Positions 47,605-59,275 of a stretch of DNA of 64,000 nucleotides are shown piece by piece. The DNA is taken from positions 13,288,501 to 13,352,500 of the forward strand of contig OX638133.1 in assembly GCA_951804985.1 (NCBI GenBank). The letters are read 5' to 3'. The notes beneath the pieces are model-generated. The model did no database searches. It was given only the letters and a program-made list of their open reading frames with translations, and was not told where the DNA came from. This stretch comes from Dryomyza anilis (taxonomy: Eukaryota > Arthropoda > Insecta > Diptera > Dryomyzidae). The position numbers were made by a program, and so were the translations under genes. Every line of letters starts with the position of its first letter. The first letter of the stretch is position 1.

Positions 47605-49130
47605 AGTACGATAAGTCGAAATTGAAAATATCGAAACTAAAAAATGCCGAAACCTGAAAATGTCGAAAAAAAATGTTGAAAACTAAAATGTTGAAAAACA
47701 AAATGTAGAATACTAAAAATGTCGAAATTTAATATGGTGGAATCATTTTTTGCCAGAAAAATGATAGAAAATGTAGAAAAACTGCAACGTAAAAAAATAT
47801 ATATATATTTCAAGTAATGTAATAAAATTCGAAGATAAAAATATTAAAAAAAAAAACCTAGACACCATAATTCTGAGTCCCGTTGTAGTTAAAATCAGAA
47901 TCTCCGCTACGAATTCTGGATTTTAGCTATTCTAGGATTCATGCGAAGATTTTTAAATATGCTGCCTTCAAAATACTATCTTGGAATTTAGCGACAATAC
48001 TTCTAATAAATCAACAAAAATTTTGATTTGAAAAAAAACAGTTGGGAAGGTTAGATCACATGGGAAATTTTAATCACATGGGAAATAGTTAGGATTATCA
48101 AAATTATAGTCGGTCTAAGCTGACTATAAATACCCTACACATATGTATGGTTACCATTCAAAGTGGTATATAGGTCACCAGGGTATACGAATCCTGAAAA
48201 TAACTTTTCATCGCTGAAGAATTTCCATTTATTTGATACCCATATTTACAAATGTATAGGTGTAACGAATTTACATTTTTTTTTTGGGAACCACAACTCG
48301 TTTCGCAGGAAAACATTATTTTCATGTATTTCAGCATGATGTCAATATATATTTGACCAAAAAAGTTTACCTAAGCACGTATTCAGTAAAAATTGATCTG
48401 TAGATGTAAATTTTATATGAGGTATTTGAACATAAGTGGTCGGTTCTCAGGTCACAATAGACCGATCATGCCAATTTTCTTGTTCAGACAGCATAGATAT
48501 ATAAGTAATCTAAATCTAAAGTTTCATTGCTCTAGCTCTTCTACTTTTTACGTAATCGTGATTTCAACAGACAGACAGAAGGACAGACAGACAAACGGAC
48601 GGACGGACAGACGGACATCTCTAAATCGACTCAGGAGGTCATGCTGATCAAGAATATATATATTTTTCCATACCGGAGATGCTTTCTTAATTGTGTTACA
48701 AACGGTGTACCAAACTGAATATACCCTTTCACTCTTAGTGTAGGGTATAAAAATACTTTTTCTGAGGACATGAAATTTGAAGTTCACGGATAACGAATGT
48801 TAAGAAGAAATATTACAAAAGATTGTTTAATTAGTTTTAAAACGAAACCTTAACGAAGTTTCTAGCATCAAGAGATATTTAAATATGAACCCCCCTTACA
48901 AAAGTTATCTATGACAATTTTTTAACTTTCGACAGTATCTCTGGAAATAGTGCTCCGAAAAATATAACCGATACCCTTTATCAGTTGCCAAAACTTCATT
49001 GAAATCGAAAAGGGTGAATTGAAAATCCTGGGAGATTTGGTGTGGAATGGCTCATATACGATTTGAAATTTGTATTTCAACATTTTGATATTTCGGCTTT
49101 TTAATTTTCGACATTTTTTGATCTTATAAA
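47605..49130. mobile_element. Element with inverted TCGAAA-rich ends enclosing a second ATACCCTACAC repeat
   Basis: Both edges are runs of AATGTCGAAA-like words, in opposite orientation (47605-47780 and about 49060-49130). Inside at 48101-48750 is a copy of the dispersed repeat seen at 2769, with ATACCCTACAC, the ACAGACGGACATCTCTAAAT tract and GTGTAGGGTATA. It has no coding capacity. It is probably one element nested in another. Confidence 0.5.
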
Positions 49131-49903
49131 AAAAATGTTTTTGTACTTATAGTTTGAAACATTTTATTTCATTTTTTTTTTCAACATATCGTACGGATCC
49201 CAATGGATTAATGTTCGTCTCGATAGCAAAATTTCATTAATATTAATGCTTATTAATAAAGCAAATTTCTTAGTTATCAAAAAAAAAAAGTAAACAAGAT
49301 ATATTCTCCAGGATATTGAGAAGTTAAGTTATTGACTATTAAAAAATAAAAAAAAATTTTTTTTTGAATATTTCAAAGAACATGTGTTCTTTTAACTGTT
49401 GTCGTTTTCTTCGATCCTGCATTCTCTGTAAAATTTGCTATTTCGCATTGTTTTGCGATGTTCTTTTGTCATCGCCATCTTTTGGCCATGAGCAATTATT
49501 CTTGATATGTCATGATCTATGTTTAGGTATCAAAAAAGTAATTAAGAGCAATTATTCTTACTAATATTACAGACAAAGCGAGATCGAATAACAACACGTT
49601 GTCTTTCTGCGAAAAAAACAGTATCAAGTTTATGTTTTTTGATACATAAGACTTTAACCTCTGTATATCAGGAACAATTGCTCTTAGTTACTTTTATTGA
49701 TTTACTGTGTTTTATTATATATTATTGTTTTGCTGTATATAATTCTGTATACTTCTTGATGCCTTCGGAATTTTAGTCTTTTCACATCAGGGTTAGGTGT
49801 TTGGGCTCCGAAAAAATTAAAATAATTAAAAATATAGCTCATTAGTTTGTAGAGAAATGATGCATTGTGAATTTATGTTGTCTGAAGATCGATTATAGCG
49901 GAG
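49131..49903. other. Gene-free stretch
   Basis: A frame at 49364-49564 is cysteine-rich but has no signals, and its antisense looks equally open. I do not support a gene here. Confidence 0.4.
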
Positions 49904-50186
49904 TTAATAATAATAATAGTTTGGCGCTACAGTCCTATAAGAACTATCTCACCATTTTGAGCTGTGCGTGTTATATTTGTACTCAAATTGGTGGGACCTA
50001 CAGTTTATTGCCGAATCCGAACGGCGGGTGAGAGCTTTTCATAAGGCAATGTTTTACTCTCGTAGGTTTGCCATTTACTGCCGAGAGGTAGCGCGGTATA
50101 GAAAAATGTTTCAATGAAAAATTGTTGTTAGCCCCAGTGCTGGCTTGAACCGGGGACCTTACGACTCGCAGTCCAACGCACTAACC
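49904..50186 (-). mobile_element. tRNA-derived SINE, copy D (head truncated)
   Basis: It is the same family in reverse orientation with its (TAA)n tail at 49904-49917. Compared with copy B it has lost a short body segment near the tail. It stops abruptly inside box A at CACTAACC, where copy E begins head to head. Confidence 0.8.
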
Positions 50187-50293
50187 GCGGCGGTAGCTCA
50201 GTGGTTAGTGCGTTGGACTGCGAACCGAAAGGTCCCGGTTCAAGCCTGGACTGGGGCTAACAACATCTTTTCATAGAAACATTTTTCTATACC
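50187..50293 (+). mobile_element. tRNA-derived SINE, copy E (head only)
   Basis: It starts GCGGCGGTAGCTCAGTGG, includes box B (GGTTCAAGCCTGG) and ends after ATTTTTCTATACC. It abuts copy D head to head, so the two tRNA-like heads form a palindrome around 50180-50215. Confidence 0.8.
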
Positions 50294-51912
50294 ATTTTTC
50301 GAGAAAATATTTACCTGTAGTTAGGGTCACTTCCATAACACCTATCGTTTCTAAGATAATATTCCTAATAATATATACTAATCCAAGATTAAAAATTTAA
50401 CGAATGTTATAAAGATAAAATAAACGTTGAGCACATTGCAATCATTAATTATGATAATCTTTTAAATATCAATTATGGTTTGAAGTTTCATTTTTGGATT
50501 CATTTCTGATTTTGTAGACCCATAAGGGCATCGAGTTGTAACTAAGTTTCATTTTATACATTTGTGATTAGATTTTTAATTTATTCACATTTTGTTTTAT
50601 AATAACCTCTTGTTAATATATTAAAAGATAGCAAATTATTACTGCATCAAATAATATTTTAAATGTTACCATTTTTTTTTAGTTGAAATTAATGTCTATA
50701 CTGAGTAGTATTTAACAATTTTTAACAACAAGTAAAACATATATTTGAATCAATTGAAGGGTATACATAAACAAATCAATCATATTGATTAATTTCGTTC
50801 TTCAAACCACTATTCATTGAATTGAAGAACGATTCATAATATTGATAACTACAAAACATTAATATTATGAATTCAATATCAATTTGATGAACGTGTTCTT
50901 CAATATGATGAAGTGTATGTGAAAAATACATGTTATCATATTAATGGACAAAATCATAAAATACAACACATATGTACATCATATTGATGTATGCTGTTCT
51001 TGTATGCAATTTCTTAGTTCTTGACCTGACATGAATAAATTAGTAAAAGGTTTTAATTTTTTTATACTTACAACTCTTTATTAAAAAAAAGGTAAATTTA
51101 TAAAAAATATCTTTAAAAATAAAAAACATTTTTGGAGAAAAAAAAATATTTTGAAAACATTTTTTTATAATATTTTTTTTTTTTTTTTTGAATAATATTT
51201 TTTTTTGCGAAAAACAATTTTTTTCGAACAATTTTTTTTTTGCAAAAAATATTATTTTTCTGATTATTTTTTCGAACATTTTTAAATTAATTATTTTTTA
51301 TAAGGACATTTTTATCGAATTTTATTTTCTAAAAAATTTTTTTTTTTTTAAATTCGTAATAAAAATATGTCTATGAATTAAATTATTTTGAAGAAAAAAA
51401 TTAGATCAACAATATTCATCAATGTGAATAGTGTATTCAAGAGTAATATGAACAATTAATAATAAAAAAAGAATTATTCATAGATATTATATTCATCAAT
51501 ATGACGATTCAAATTCATTGTATTGAATATTTCGTTCTTCACTATGATGTTTGATGTTATGAATATGGATATGATAGAATGGTATCAATATAATGAATCA
51601 GGTAGTTGGTGAAAAAATTCATAATATTAATGAATAAATTCATTATATTGATGATTTTCATGATTTTCTTCATATTCCATACTTGTTGAAATAAATTATA
51701 TTAAAATTTAAAAAAAGTATATAAAATAACATATAGTTAGTTGTTTTTTTCTATATAAGTGGATGTCGAGAATATCATAAAGTAAAAATACCACCTTGAT
51801 TGAAATGCGAGAAATATATTTTATTGAAATCGAATTGAATAAAAATAGATTATGGTTAAATTTTACACATTAAAACAATTATTGTATAATGGAAACACAA
51901 ATTGTTTCTTAT
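50294..51912. repeat. ATGAA-rich repeats and low-complexity DNA downstream of PPO copy 6
   Basis: ATGAA-rich pieces (50760-51000 and 51400-51660) belong to the family at 24832. Between them, 51040-51400 is almost pure A/T runs whose Lys/Phe-rich frames are not genes. The AATAAA complement at 51820-51825 is the likely polyadenylation signal of copy 6. Confidence 0.55.
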
Positions 51913-54090
51913 TTAATGATGTTGACGAAAGACTGTTTTTTCATCATGGCGAATAACAACATCTGTAAGACTCATATTTGGTGTCAAGAAGTTGGACAAT
52001 CTGTCTACCCCGGGACGTGGTAGACGATCTAACGGATAGCCCATCGCACGTTTATCCGGATAAAGGCGATCACGTACACCACAAAAAGTGAAAGCATCGC
52101 TACAGATATCACCTAAGTTCTGTGCTATCCTGTCCTCCTCATAGTTGGATACCATGACGAACAATTGGCAGGGCATGCCCGAGGTCCAGCCTTTAGGTAT
52201 TAGCATATTATCTGGCCAACCACAACCGCAAAAGTTGAATTTTCTCTCTTCTTCAGAGCCTACGCCCGGTTTGTCGCTTTCCAAATAGCGGTATGTTCGT
52301 TCGAATGAAATCGTCACATTTGAATCTTTGGAACGGCGTCGAATGCTGTTTAGACCAGGATTCACTTAAAACCAATAAATTATTAAAATTGATTGTAATA
52401 TTAATTTTTAGTTTTTTATACTTACACACAGCCACAAACTTGTCCAACTCGATCATGAGTAGACACTGATCACGACACATCATAGGTCTTTTGCGCTCAT
52501 CATGTTTTGGTCCCAGGAAAATACGAATATAGCCTAGGCGTTGTGCCCCACATTCATTATTGATGTTGAAAACGTAAGAGAATGGTGTATGTTGCAAGTG
52601 TGTAAAACGCGCAAAGACATTACCACGTGGCACAAAATCCATGCCACGTGCCAAATTCAAATCGGACTGTTGCCAAAAGGTACAGAAGACGTTCGGTTCT
52701 TCGCCGTCGCTTCTCACTTTGACAGCGGTAATTGAGATACCTTCAAAACAGAGTTGTTCCTCCGTATATGGCTTTAATCGGGCCTTATGTTCCTGACAAA
52801 TATCATCAATGTAGGCGTGCCATTTGTAGAAGAATGGATCACGCATGGCGACAGATACGTCGCCCATGACAGCATAGTTCTCCAAGTGACGTTCGTCGGG
52901 ATCATGCGCATAGGCAGAGAATACATGACCCATATTATGCAAGTCTCCATATAGCGATCGATTCTTGGACAACATTGTGGATTCCAAAAGATTGCCGACA
53001 ATATCTATGCCGTGTTTTTCATCCAAAATAACTCGATTGCCCTTTTCCTATGGGACAAATTAATATTTTATATAACACACAGTAAAAATTTAGTTATAAT
53101 ACAAATGGTACTTACATCAACTACGAAACCCTGATGTATTGCCTCGAATATGCGATCGCGCCAGCGTTCCAGATCAGAAACATCCAAAACGATTTGATCT
53201 GAGTCTCGTTTCAAATCAGATAGAGCTGTGTCTGAAAATCTTGGTGGCCAAGCGCGACTGGCGACGAGTGAGTCCATCTTTGGGAAATAGCCCTCCGCAA
53301 TTGGCTCCCGAAAATTATTAAAACGCAGTACGCGTGGTAATAAATTGCTGAAACGCTCCACATTGTAGCGCGCAATTATCTGCTGGTGCATATAGTAGAA
53401 AAGCTCACCACGACGATCTTTGTCGACAATTTTTCTATCTGTGTCATGAGGATAAACCAAATGCCAATGCCAGTGATGCATATTGACGCCCATATCCTCG
53501 CGGAAATACCAGAGTCTATGTTCCGGATCCAGATCAGATGCAGTGTAATCACGCGGTACGACAATTGGCTCCCTTGAACCATCCGGTACAACTGTTGCTT
53601 CCTCACGAACCATACGAAATACCTTTGAGTTTACAAACTTTTCAGGGAAATGTTGTGAAAGTGAAGGTATTTCTAGATCCACAGTATCCGGACGATGCAG
53701 TATTGCCACAGATAAGGCGTAATTAAAAAGCAACGGATTAATACGATCATGCGCATATACGGCAATGCTTTGTAAATCATCAATGCTATCTGCTTTCAAG
53801 AAAATATCAATTAAGCGACCCGCCATTCTACGATGTTTTGGAACGAATAATGAAAACGGTTCATCGCGATCCAATGACTGTGGCACACTCAAATCTGGAA
53901 TGGGGATATCCTTAACGGGGATACGTATGCCAGTTCTGGCGCTGATACGAGGTTGTACCTCATCACTGATTGGTGCATAACGATCGGTCAAAAATTTATT
54001 TGGTATATCGAACGTTGCGAGGCCCTTGTCCATAAATACAGGTTCCGTAGGATGATCGAGGAGCAAAAGAAGATTCTTTTTGTCTGCCAT
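51913..54090 (-). CDS. PPO: Prophenoloxidase, copy 6
   Basis: Exons are 53116-54090, 52426-53047 and 51913-52364 (introns 68 and 61 bases), giving 682 residues. Copper A ligands are His206, His210 and His235; copper B ligands are His362, His366 and His402 (FYKWH). The CGCGWP motif is intact. Arg48 at the usual activation site is followed by Ile. It is closest to copy 5 in features such as YGDLHNMGHVFS and GWPDNMLIPKGW. Its tail is short and ends FRQHH, where copies 1-4 end in a VRPAN/VRPSN-like pattern. The second exon keeps an unusual pair of cysteines (MMCRDQCLLM). No damage is visible. It is the rightmost gene in the window. Confidence 0.94.
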
Positions 54091-54138
54091 TTTATATATG
54101 TTGAACTGTTGTAGTAGAGCAAAGCTTTAAGTAATTCC

Positions 54139-54260
54139 AACTAATATTTTACAATACAATCCAGGGGTTTTTATACTAAAATTGCAAGTATTATTTTCAT
54201 TTTTTTGCACAAATCTATTTTACATGTGGTTTTAAAATAGGAGAAGTTGCAATTTTATCT
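54139..54260 (-). promoter_or_regulatory. PPO copy 6 promoter: initiator, TATA, Runx and GATA sites
   Basis: TATAAAA is at 54169-54175 with TTAGTT at 54139-54144 (33 bases). Plus-strand TGTGGTTT is at 54225-54232, 49 bases above TATA, and TTATCT (AGATAA in gene sense) is at 54255-54260. Runx and GATA are about 23 bases apart, as at copy 5. Confidence 0.6.
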
Positions 54261-55153
54261 AAATTTGGTATAAATTTGTTACATTGTAGGCCAATAAATT
54301 GTATATGTGCAATTTTTATCATAAGTGCTTAATTTGTAGACGACTGTGTGGCTTTGTACATTGTAAAGCATTATGAAGCTAGACATTAAAAATATATTTT
54401 TTTTACCTTTTTTTTTTTGTTCCATTAATAAAAAAGTAGCACAAAAATAATGCACATTTTCTCATAGACAATTCATCTTGGAAAAATTACTCCCCGAATA
54501 ATTGAGGAGCTCATTTCTAAAACGTGCTATATGAAATGCAGATAGGTTTAGTAAAACCTGAATTACTTTTACCCGATGGTAGAATTAAATGGATACAAAG
54601 GTGTTTTACAATTCATATTTTTGTTATCACGTTCTGTAAATTCGTTATTTTAAATAATCATTTTTCGAACGTATATTTGTATATTTTATATTTAAGTTGA
54701 TAGCACGTTTTGGAAATGAATTCCTTAATTCTTCCCTGGATCTTCCTCCACGGACTTTCTTCTCCTGTCAATTTTCCCCAGAGTATTTTTCCCAAGATAA
54801 TTCTTCTCAAAAACAGCTTTTCTCAGAAACAGTTCATTGTTTCATTGGATCATTATTTCCCAAAATTTACCCACAACTTTTCTTTACTGGGAACAATTTT
54901 CCCCAAGAATTCCCCAGAGTATTTTTCCGCAAGATAAATCTTCTCAAAAATTTCTATTTTCAGAAACAGTTCATTCTCGGAAAGTTACTTCCCACGATTT
55001 TACCCACAAACACTGTTTACCGAGAATATTTTTTCCCGGACAATTCTGTCATAATGAATTCTTCCCTGTAGAATTGTGCCTCTAGGCAATTTTTATCTTT
55101 TCATTTGAACAGCACATCAAAGGTGTTTGTTACTTCCATCTCCATTAAAAATA
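54261..55153. repeat. TTCTCC-rich dispersed repeat, no gene
   Basis: From about 54700 to 55120 the sequence is made of loosely repeated phrases such as TTTTCCCAGAGTATTTTTC and AATTCTTCCC. Open frames exist in more than one phase because of this. The end (CCCTGTAGAATTGTGCCTC) is related to 19500-19615. I reject the frames as genes. Confidence 0.55.
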
Positions 55154-55155
55154 TA

Positions 55156-55476
55156 CACAGAAAAAAATAATCGACGTAAATATAGCAACCGAAATAAATT
55201 GCATCCATTAATCAATACAGCAATACAATTCACTAATTTAATGAAAACATTTGATATTCTTTCTTAAATCAGCAACTACGTTTGCTAATATGATATTGCT
55301 GAAACTGCGCCGACTAATTAATTTGCTGCATTGACCTACAAATATTCATATTAGCGAACGCAATTGCTTATATAACGAAGAATAGCAAATGTTTTCATTA
55401 GTAAATTTCTTTTCTGGATTGATTAATGAATGTAATTAATATCGGATAGTATATTTACGACGATTATTTCTCTGTG
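55156..55476. mobile_element. MITE with CACAGAAAAAAATAATCG ends
   Basis: The left end CACAGAAAAAAATAATCGAC and the right end CGATTATTTCTCTGTG pair, and the match continues inward through GTAAATATA / TATATTTAC. Deeper arms also pair (TTAATGAAAACATTTG with CAAATGTTTTCATTAG). TA lies on both sides, so a Tc1/mariner-type origin is likely. No coding sequence. Confidence 0.75.
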
Positions 55477-55719
55477 TACTTATGTTATCAATATTCCCAT
55501 CTTATAAAATGAGATCTACACTTAGTTTTCCTAACCCTCCCACATTATGGGAGACCGTTTAAAATGGAGAAATCTAATGCTCAGCTGAATACTTGCCCAA
55601 TAGGAAATAGCATCATTACTTAATCGATTAATGCCTAATTGTTATCGAATCGTAATGCGTCGGAATCTCAATACTGATTTCTGTTTACTTTTACACAGAC
55701 ATGGCGTAGGGCAAGTATG
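55477..55719. other. Short gene-free stretch
   Basis: No feature recognised. Confidence 0.4.
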
Positions 55720-57445
55720 CATTCACTGTAGATTACGAAGTAATGCAATGTAGGAGCCACCACCCATTACACACTGCATCCAAAGTAAAAAGGAACAGAA
55801 TGTTACCTCATGTACATATAGATTACTATTTAGAAGTATCGTAATAAGGGGTGAACCATACATCATTACTTCGTAACCAAACAGTCTCAAGGGGTACTTC
55901 CATTTCAGCATTACTTTTTACGCAATCGTAATGAAGATTGGTCGCTTTACACATTACTTTGTAGGTAGTAGTAATGAGGGGTAGTCCATTTGTGCATTAC
56001 TTTGTACGTAATAGTAATGAGAGGTGGTTCCATTTGTACATTACTTTGTACGCAGTAGAATAAGGGGTGGTTCCAATTGTGCATTACTATGTGCGCAGTA
56101 GTAATGGGGGGTGGTTCTATTTGTACATTACTATGTACGCATTGGTAATGAGGTGTAGTTCCATTTGTAGATTACTTTGAACGCAGTAGTAATGAGGGGT
56201 AGTTCCAATTGTGCATTACTTTGGCGCAGTAGTAATGGGGGGTGGTTCTATTTGTACATTACTTTCTAAGCAGTAATAGGGTGTGGTTTCATTTAGATTA
56301 CGAAGTAATGCAATGTAGGAGCCACCACCCATTACACACTGCATCCAAAGTAAAAAGGAACAGAATGTTACCTCATGTACATATAGATTACTATTTAGAA
56401 GTATCGTAATAAGGGGTGAACCATACATCATTACTTCGTAACCAAACAGTCTCAAGGGGTACTTCCATTTCAGCATTACTTTTTACGCAATCGTAATGAA
56501 GATTGGTCGCTTTACACATTACTTTGTAGGTAGTAGTAATGAAGGATAGTCCATTTGTGCATTACTTTGTACGTAATAGTAATGAGAGGTGGTTCCATTT
56601 GTACATTACTTTGTACGCAGTAGAAATAAGGGGTGGTTCCAATTGTGCATTACTATGTGCGCAGTAGTAATGGGGGGTGGTTCTATTTGTACATTACTAT
56701 GTACGCATTGGTATTGAGGTGTAGTTCCATTTGTAGATTACTTTGAACGCAGTAGTAATGAGGGGTAGTTCCAATTGTGCATTACTTTGGCGCAGTAGTA
56801 ATGGGGGGTGGTTCTATTTGTACATTACTTTCTAAGCAGTAATAGGGTGTGGTTTCATTTAGATTACGAAGTAATGCAATGTAGGAGCCACCACCCATTA
56901 CACACTGCATCCAAAGTAAAAAGGAACAGAATGTTACCTCATGTACATATAGATTACTATTTAGAAGTATCGTAATAAGGGGTGAACCATACATCATTAC
57001 TTCGTAACCAAACAGTCTCAAGGGGTACTTCCATTTCAGCATTACTTTTTACGCAATCGTAATGAAGATTGGTCGCTTTACACATTACTTTGTAGGTAGT
57101 AGTAATGAGGGGTAGTCCATTTGTGCATTACTTTGTACGCAGTGGTAATGAGGGGTAGTTCCATTTGTGCATTACTTTGTGCGCAGTAGAAATAAGGGGT
57201 GGTTCCAATTGTGCATTACTATGTGCGCAGTAGTAATGGGGGGTGGTTCTATTTGTACATTACTATGTACGCATTGGTAATGAGGTGTAGTTCCATTTGT
57301 AGATTACTTTGAACGCAGTAGTAATGAGGGGTAGTTCCAATTGTGCATTACTTTGGCGCAGTAGTAATGAGGGGTAGTTCCATTTGTACATTACTTTCTA
57401 AGCAGTAATAGGGGGTGGTTTCATTTATATATTATTTCGTGCGCA
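55720..57445. repeat. Higher-order tandem array: 566-bp units built of about 44-bp units
   Basis: The block starting GATTACGAAGTAATGCAATG recurs at 55731, 56297 and 56863, exactly 566 bases apart. Inside each block are about a dozen units of about 44 bp with the pattern GTAGTAATGAGGGGTAGTTC and TGCATTACTTTG. Part of each block is reversed (CCACCACCCATTACACACTG). The 566-bp units are almost the same, so they spread by a recent large-unit duplication. The identical frames in each unit are by-products. Confidence 0.92.
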
Positions 57446-58540
57446 GTAGTTATAGGTTTTTTGTAACTAATGTCGTTATTTAACAAAAATAAATAGAAAT
57501 AGTGGTAATTATTAAAATTGTGTGCCAATTGTTTGCATGTTGTAACATTTAATAAAAAATCCGTAAATCTGTATATTTTTTATCCGCAAATGGTGCATTA
57601 ATCCTTAATTTCTACAGCTCCTAAATGGATAAAACGATCAATACGAAATTTTAATTATAATCAACATGTTACCCACCAACAATGATAAATAAATTTTGAA
57701 TTTATTTAATTTTTTTAAAGGCATATATTTAAAAATCAATTCACATTAGATAAAAACAAATAATCAACCAGTACCTGTTCCATTTCCACATTACTTAGTA
57801 ATCGAGGGTAAAGGATGGTAGTTCTATTTCATTACTACGTAAGTGGAAACTGGAACTATTCATTTATATACATTACTGCTACTTTACAAATTAACTAATT
57901 CCAATTTTGTAGAATATGTATTGAAGAAAACATTGGTTACCGTTCGAACTAGGTCGGCATAATTCCCAGTGGGTGGATAATTCCCAGTGGGTGGATACAA
58001 AATGCTAAAAAATTTTATTCGATTCGGTTTTTAACGTTTACTCGGAACGTACTCAAATTTAAAAAAGAACACTCCACATTTTATATTCTACTGATTTAAT
58101 TATTTATTTTGTTTTCATATGATTTCATCTATTTGTATAATTTATGTCATTAATGATAAATACATGTAGCAAACCAACTAAATTTGATTTTTACTAATAT
58201 GCTATAATAAAAATTCATCAAAATTTTAAAAATTTAAGATTTAAATTATATATATAAAATATAATATACAATAGTAATAACAACAAAATATTTATAACTA
58301 ATTTACTGTACTGCTTATAATTTCTAAACATGTAGTTCAATTGATAACACGATATACTATATATGTTTTACATAAATTAGTTTAAGATATATAAATAGTA
58401 TTTTTCACATTTATTGCAGTATCTACAGATTTTTTTTGAACATAGTTTCAATAGTTATTCCATTTATTACATTTAGATGTAAATAATCTTTTGAGGCATA
58501 ACCTTAATTTATCGGTGCAAACTATATATCGCCACTATCA
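57446..58540. other. AT-rich gene-free stretch
   Basis: One small direct repeat is seen at about 57965-58000 (AATTCCCAGTGGGTGGATA twice). Nothing else is recognised. Confidence 0.5.
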
Positions 58541-58679
58541 TGCCAAACGGGCGAATGTTTAATTTTTGACATTTGAGATTTTTTACATTTTTGAATGTAG
58601 TTTTTCTTTAAGTATGCTGTGCCAAAATCGTGTAAGATTTTCTAGCCACAAAGGACAAAACCAAAGGGCGAATTTGAAA

Positions 58680-59275
58680 AATTGCAAATCTTGTCATGCC
58701 AAAGGGCGAATCATTTCGTTATTTTGCCATAACTTTTTACTGGTACAAGATAAAATTGTGGTTTAAAGGCATGAATTATTTATTTTTTAAGTATCTATCG
58801 ATTGGAATTATTATTTAGGCATATATAAAAAATATGCGATATTAAAAAATCCAAAAATATTTTTAAATAATGATGCCAATCGATAGGTGCTTTAAAAATA
58901 AACAATTAACTGCTTTGCACAATTATTTTATCTTGTACCAATAAAAAGTTATGGCAAAAAAATGAAAATATTCGCCCTTTTGTTATGACAAAATTTTCAA
59001 TTTTTCGAATTTTGCTATTTGCAAATGATAACTTTTTATTGGTACAAGATAAAATTGTGGTGTAAAGGCATTTATTGATTGTTTTTAACGTACCTATCGA
59101 TTGGTATCATTTTTTTTTTCAATTTTTGTTATTGGCAGAAAAGTTTTTCGCAAATTATTTTTAAATAATGATGCCAGTCGATAGGTGCGTTAAAAACAAA
59201 CAATTACTGCCTTTACTTCACTATTTGTTCTAGTACCCATGAAAAGTTATGGAAAAAAAACAAAAATATTTGCGT
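58680..59275. repeat. Two tandem palindromes
   Basis: The arm CATAACTTTTTACTGGTACA ... TATCGATTGG (about 58720-58805) returns inverted at about 58875-58965. The same pair then appears again, diverged, at 59025-59105 and 59165-59260. Each palindrome has about 90-bp arms. Edges carry the word GGGCGAAT. This looks like a fold-back element duplicated in tandem. Confidence 0.75.

Noticed and set aside
49364..49564. Cysteine-rich 66-residue frame
   Set aside because: No signal peptide, promoter or splice signals; the antisense strand is equally open, and I recognise no family.
51040..51376. Lys- and Phe-rich frames on both strands
   Set aside because: They arise from almost pure A/T runs.
54697..55085. 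Three overlapping frames rich in Phe, Ser and Pro
   Set aside because: The region is a loose repeat of TTCTCC phrases, so several phases are open at once; no promoter or splice signals.
55723..57042. Three identical 62-86 residue frames on the minus strand
   Set aside because: They are the same stretch of the 566-bp tandem array repeated three times, cross sub-unit borders and have no start or splice context.
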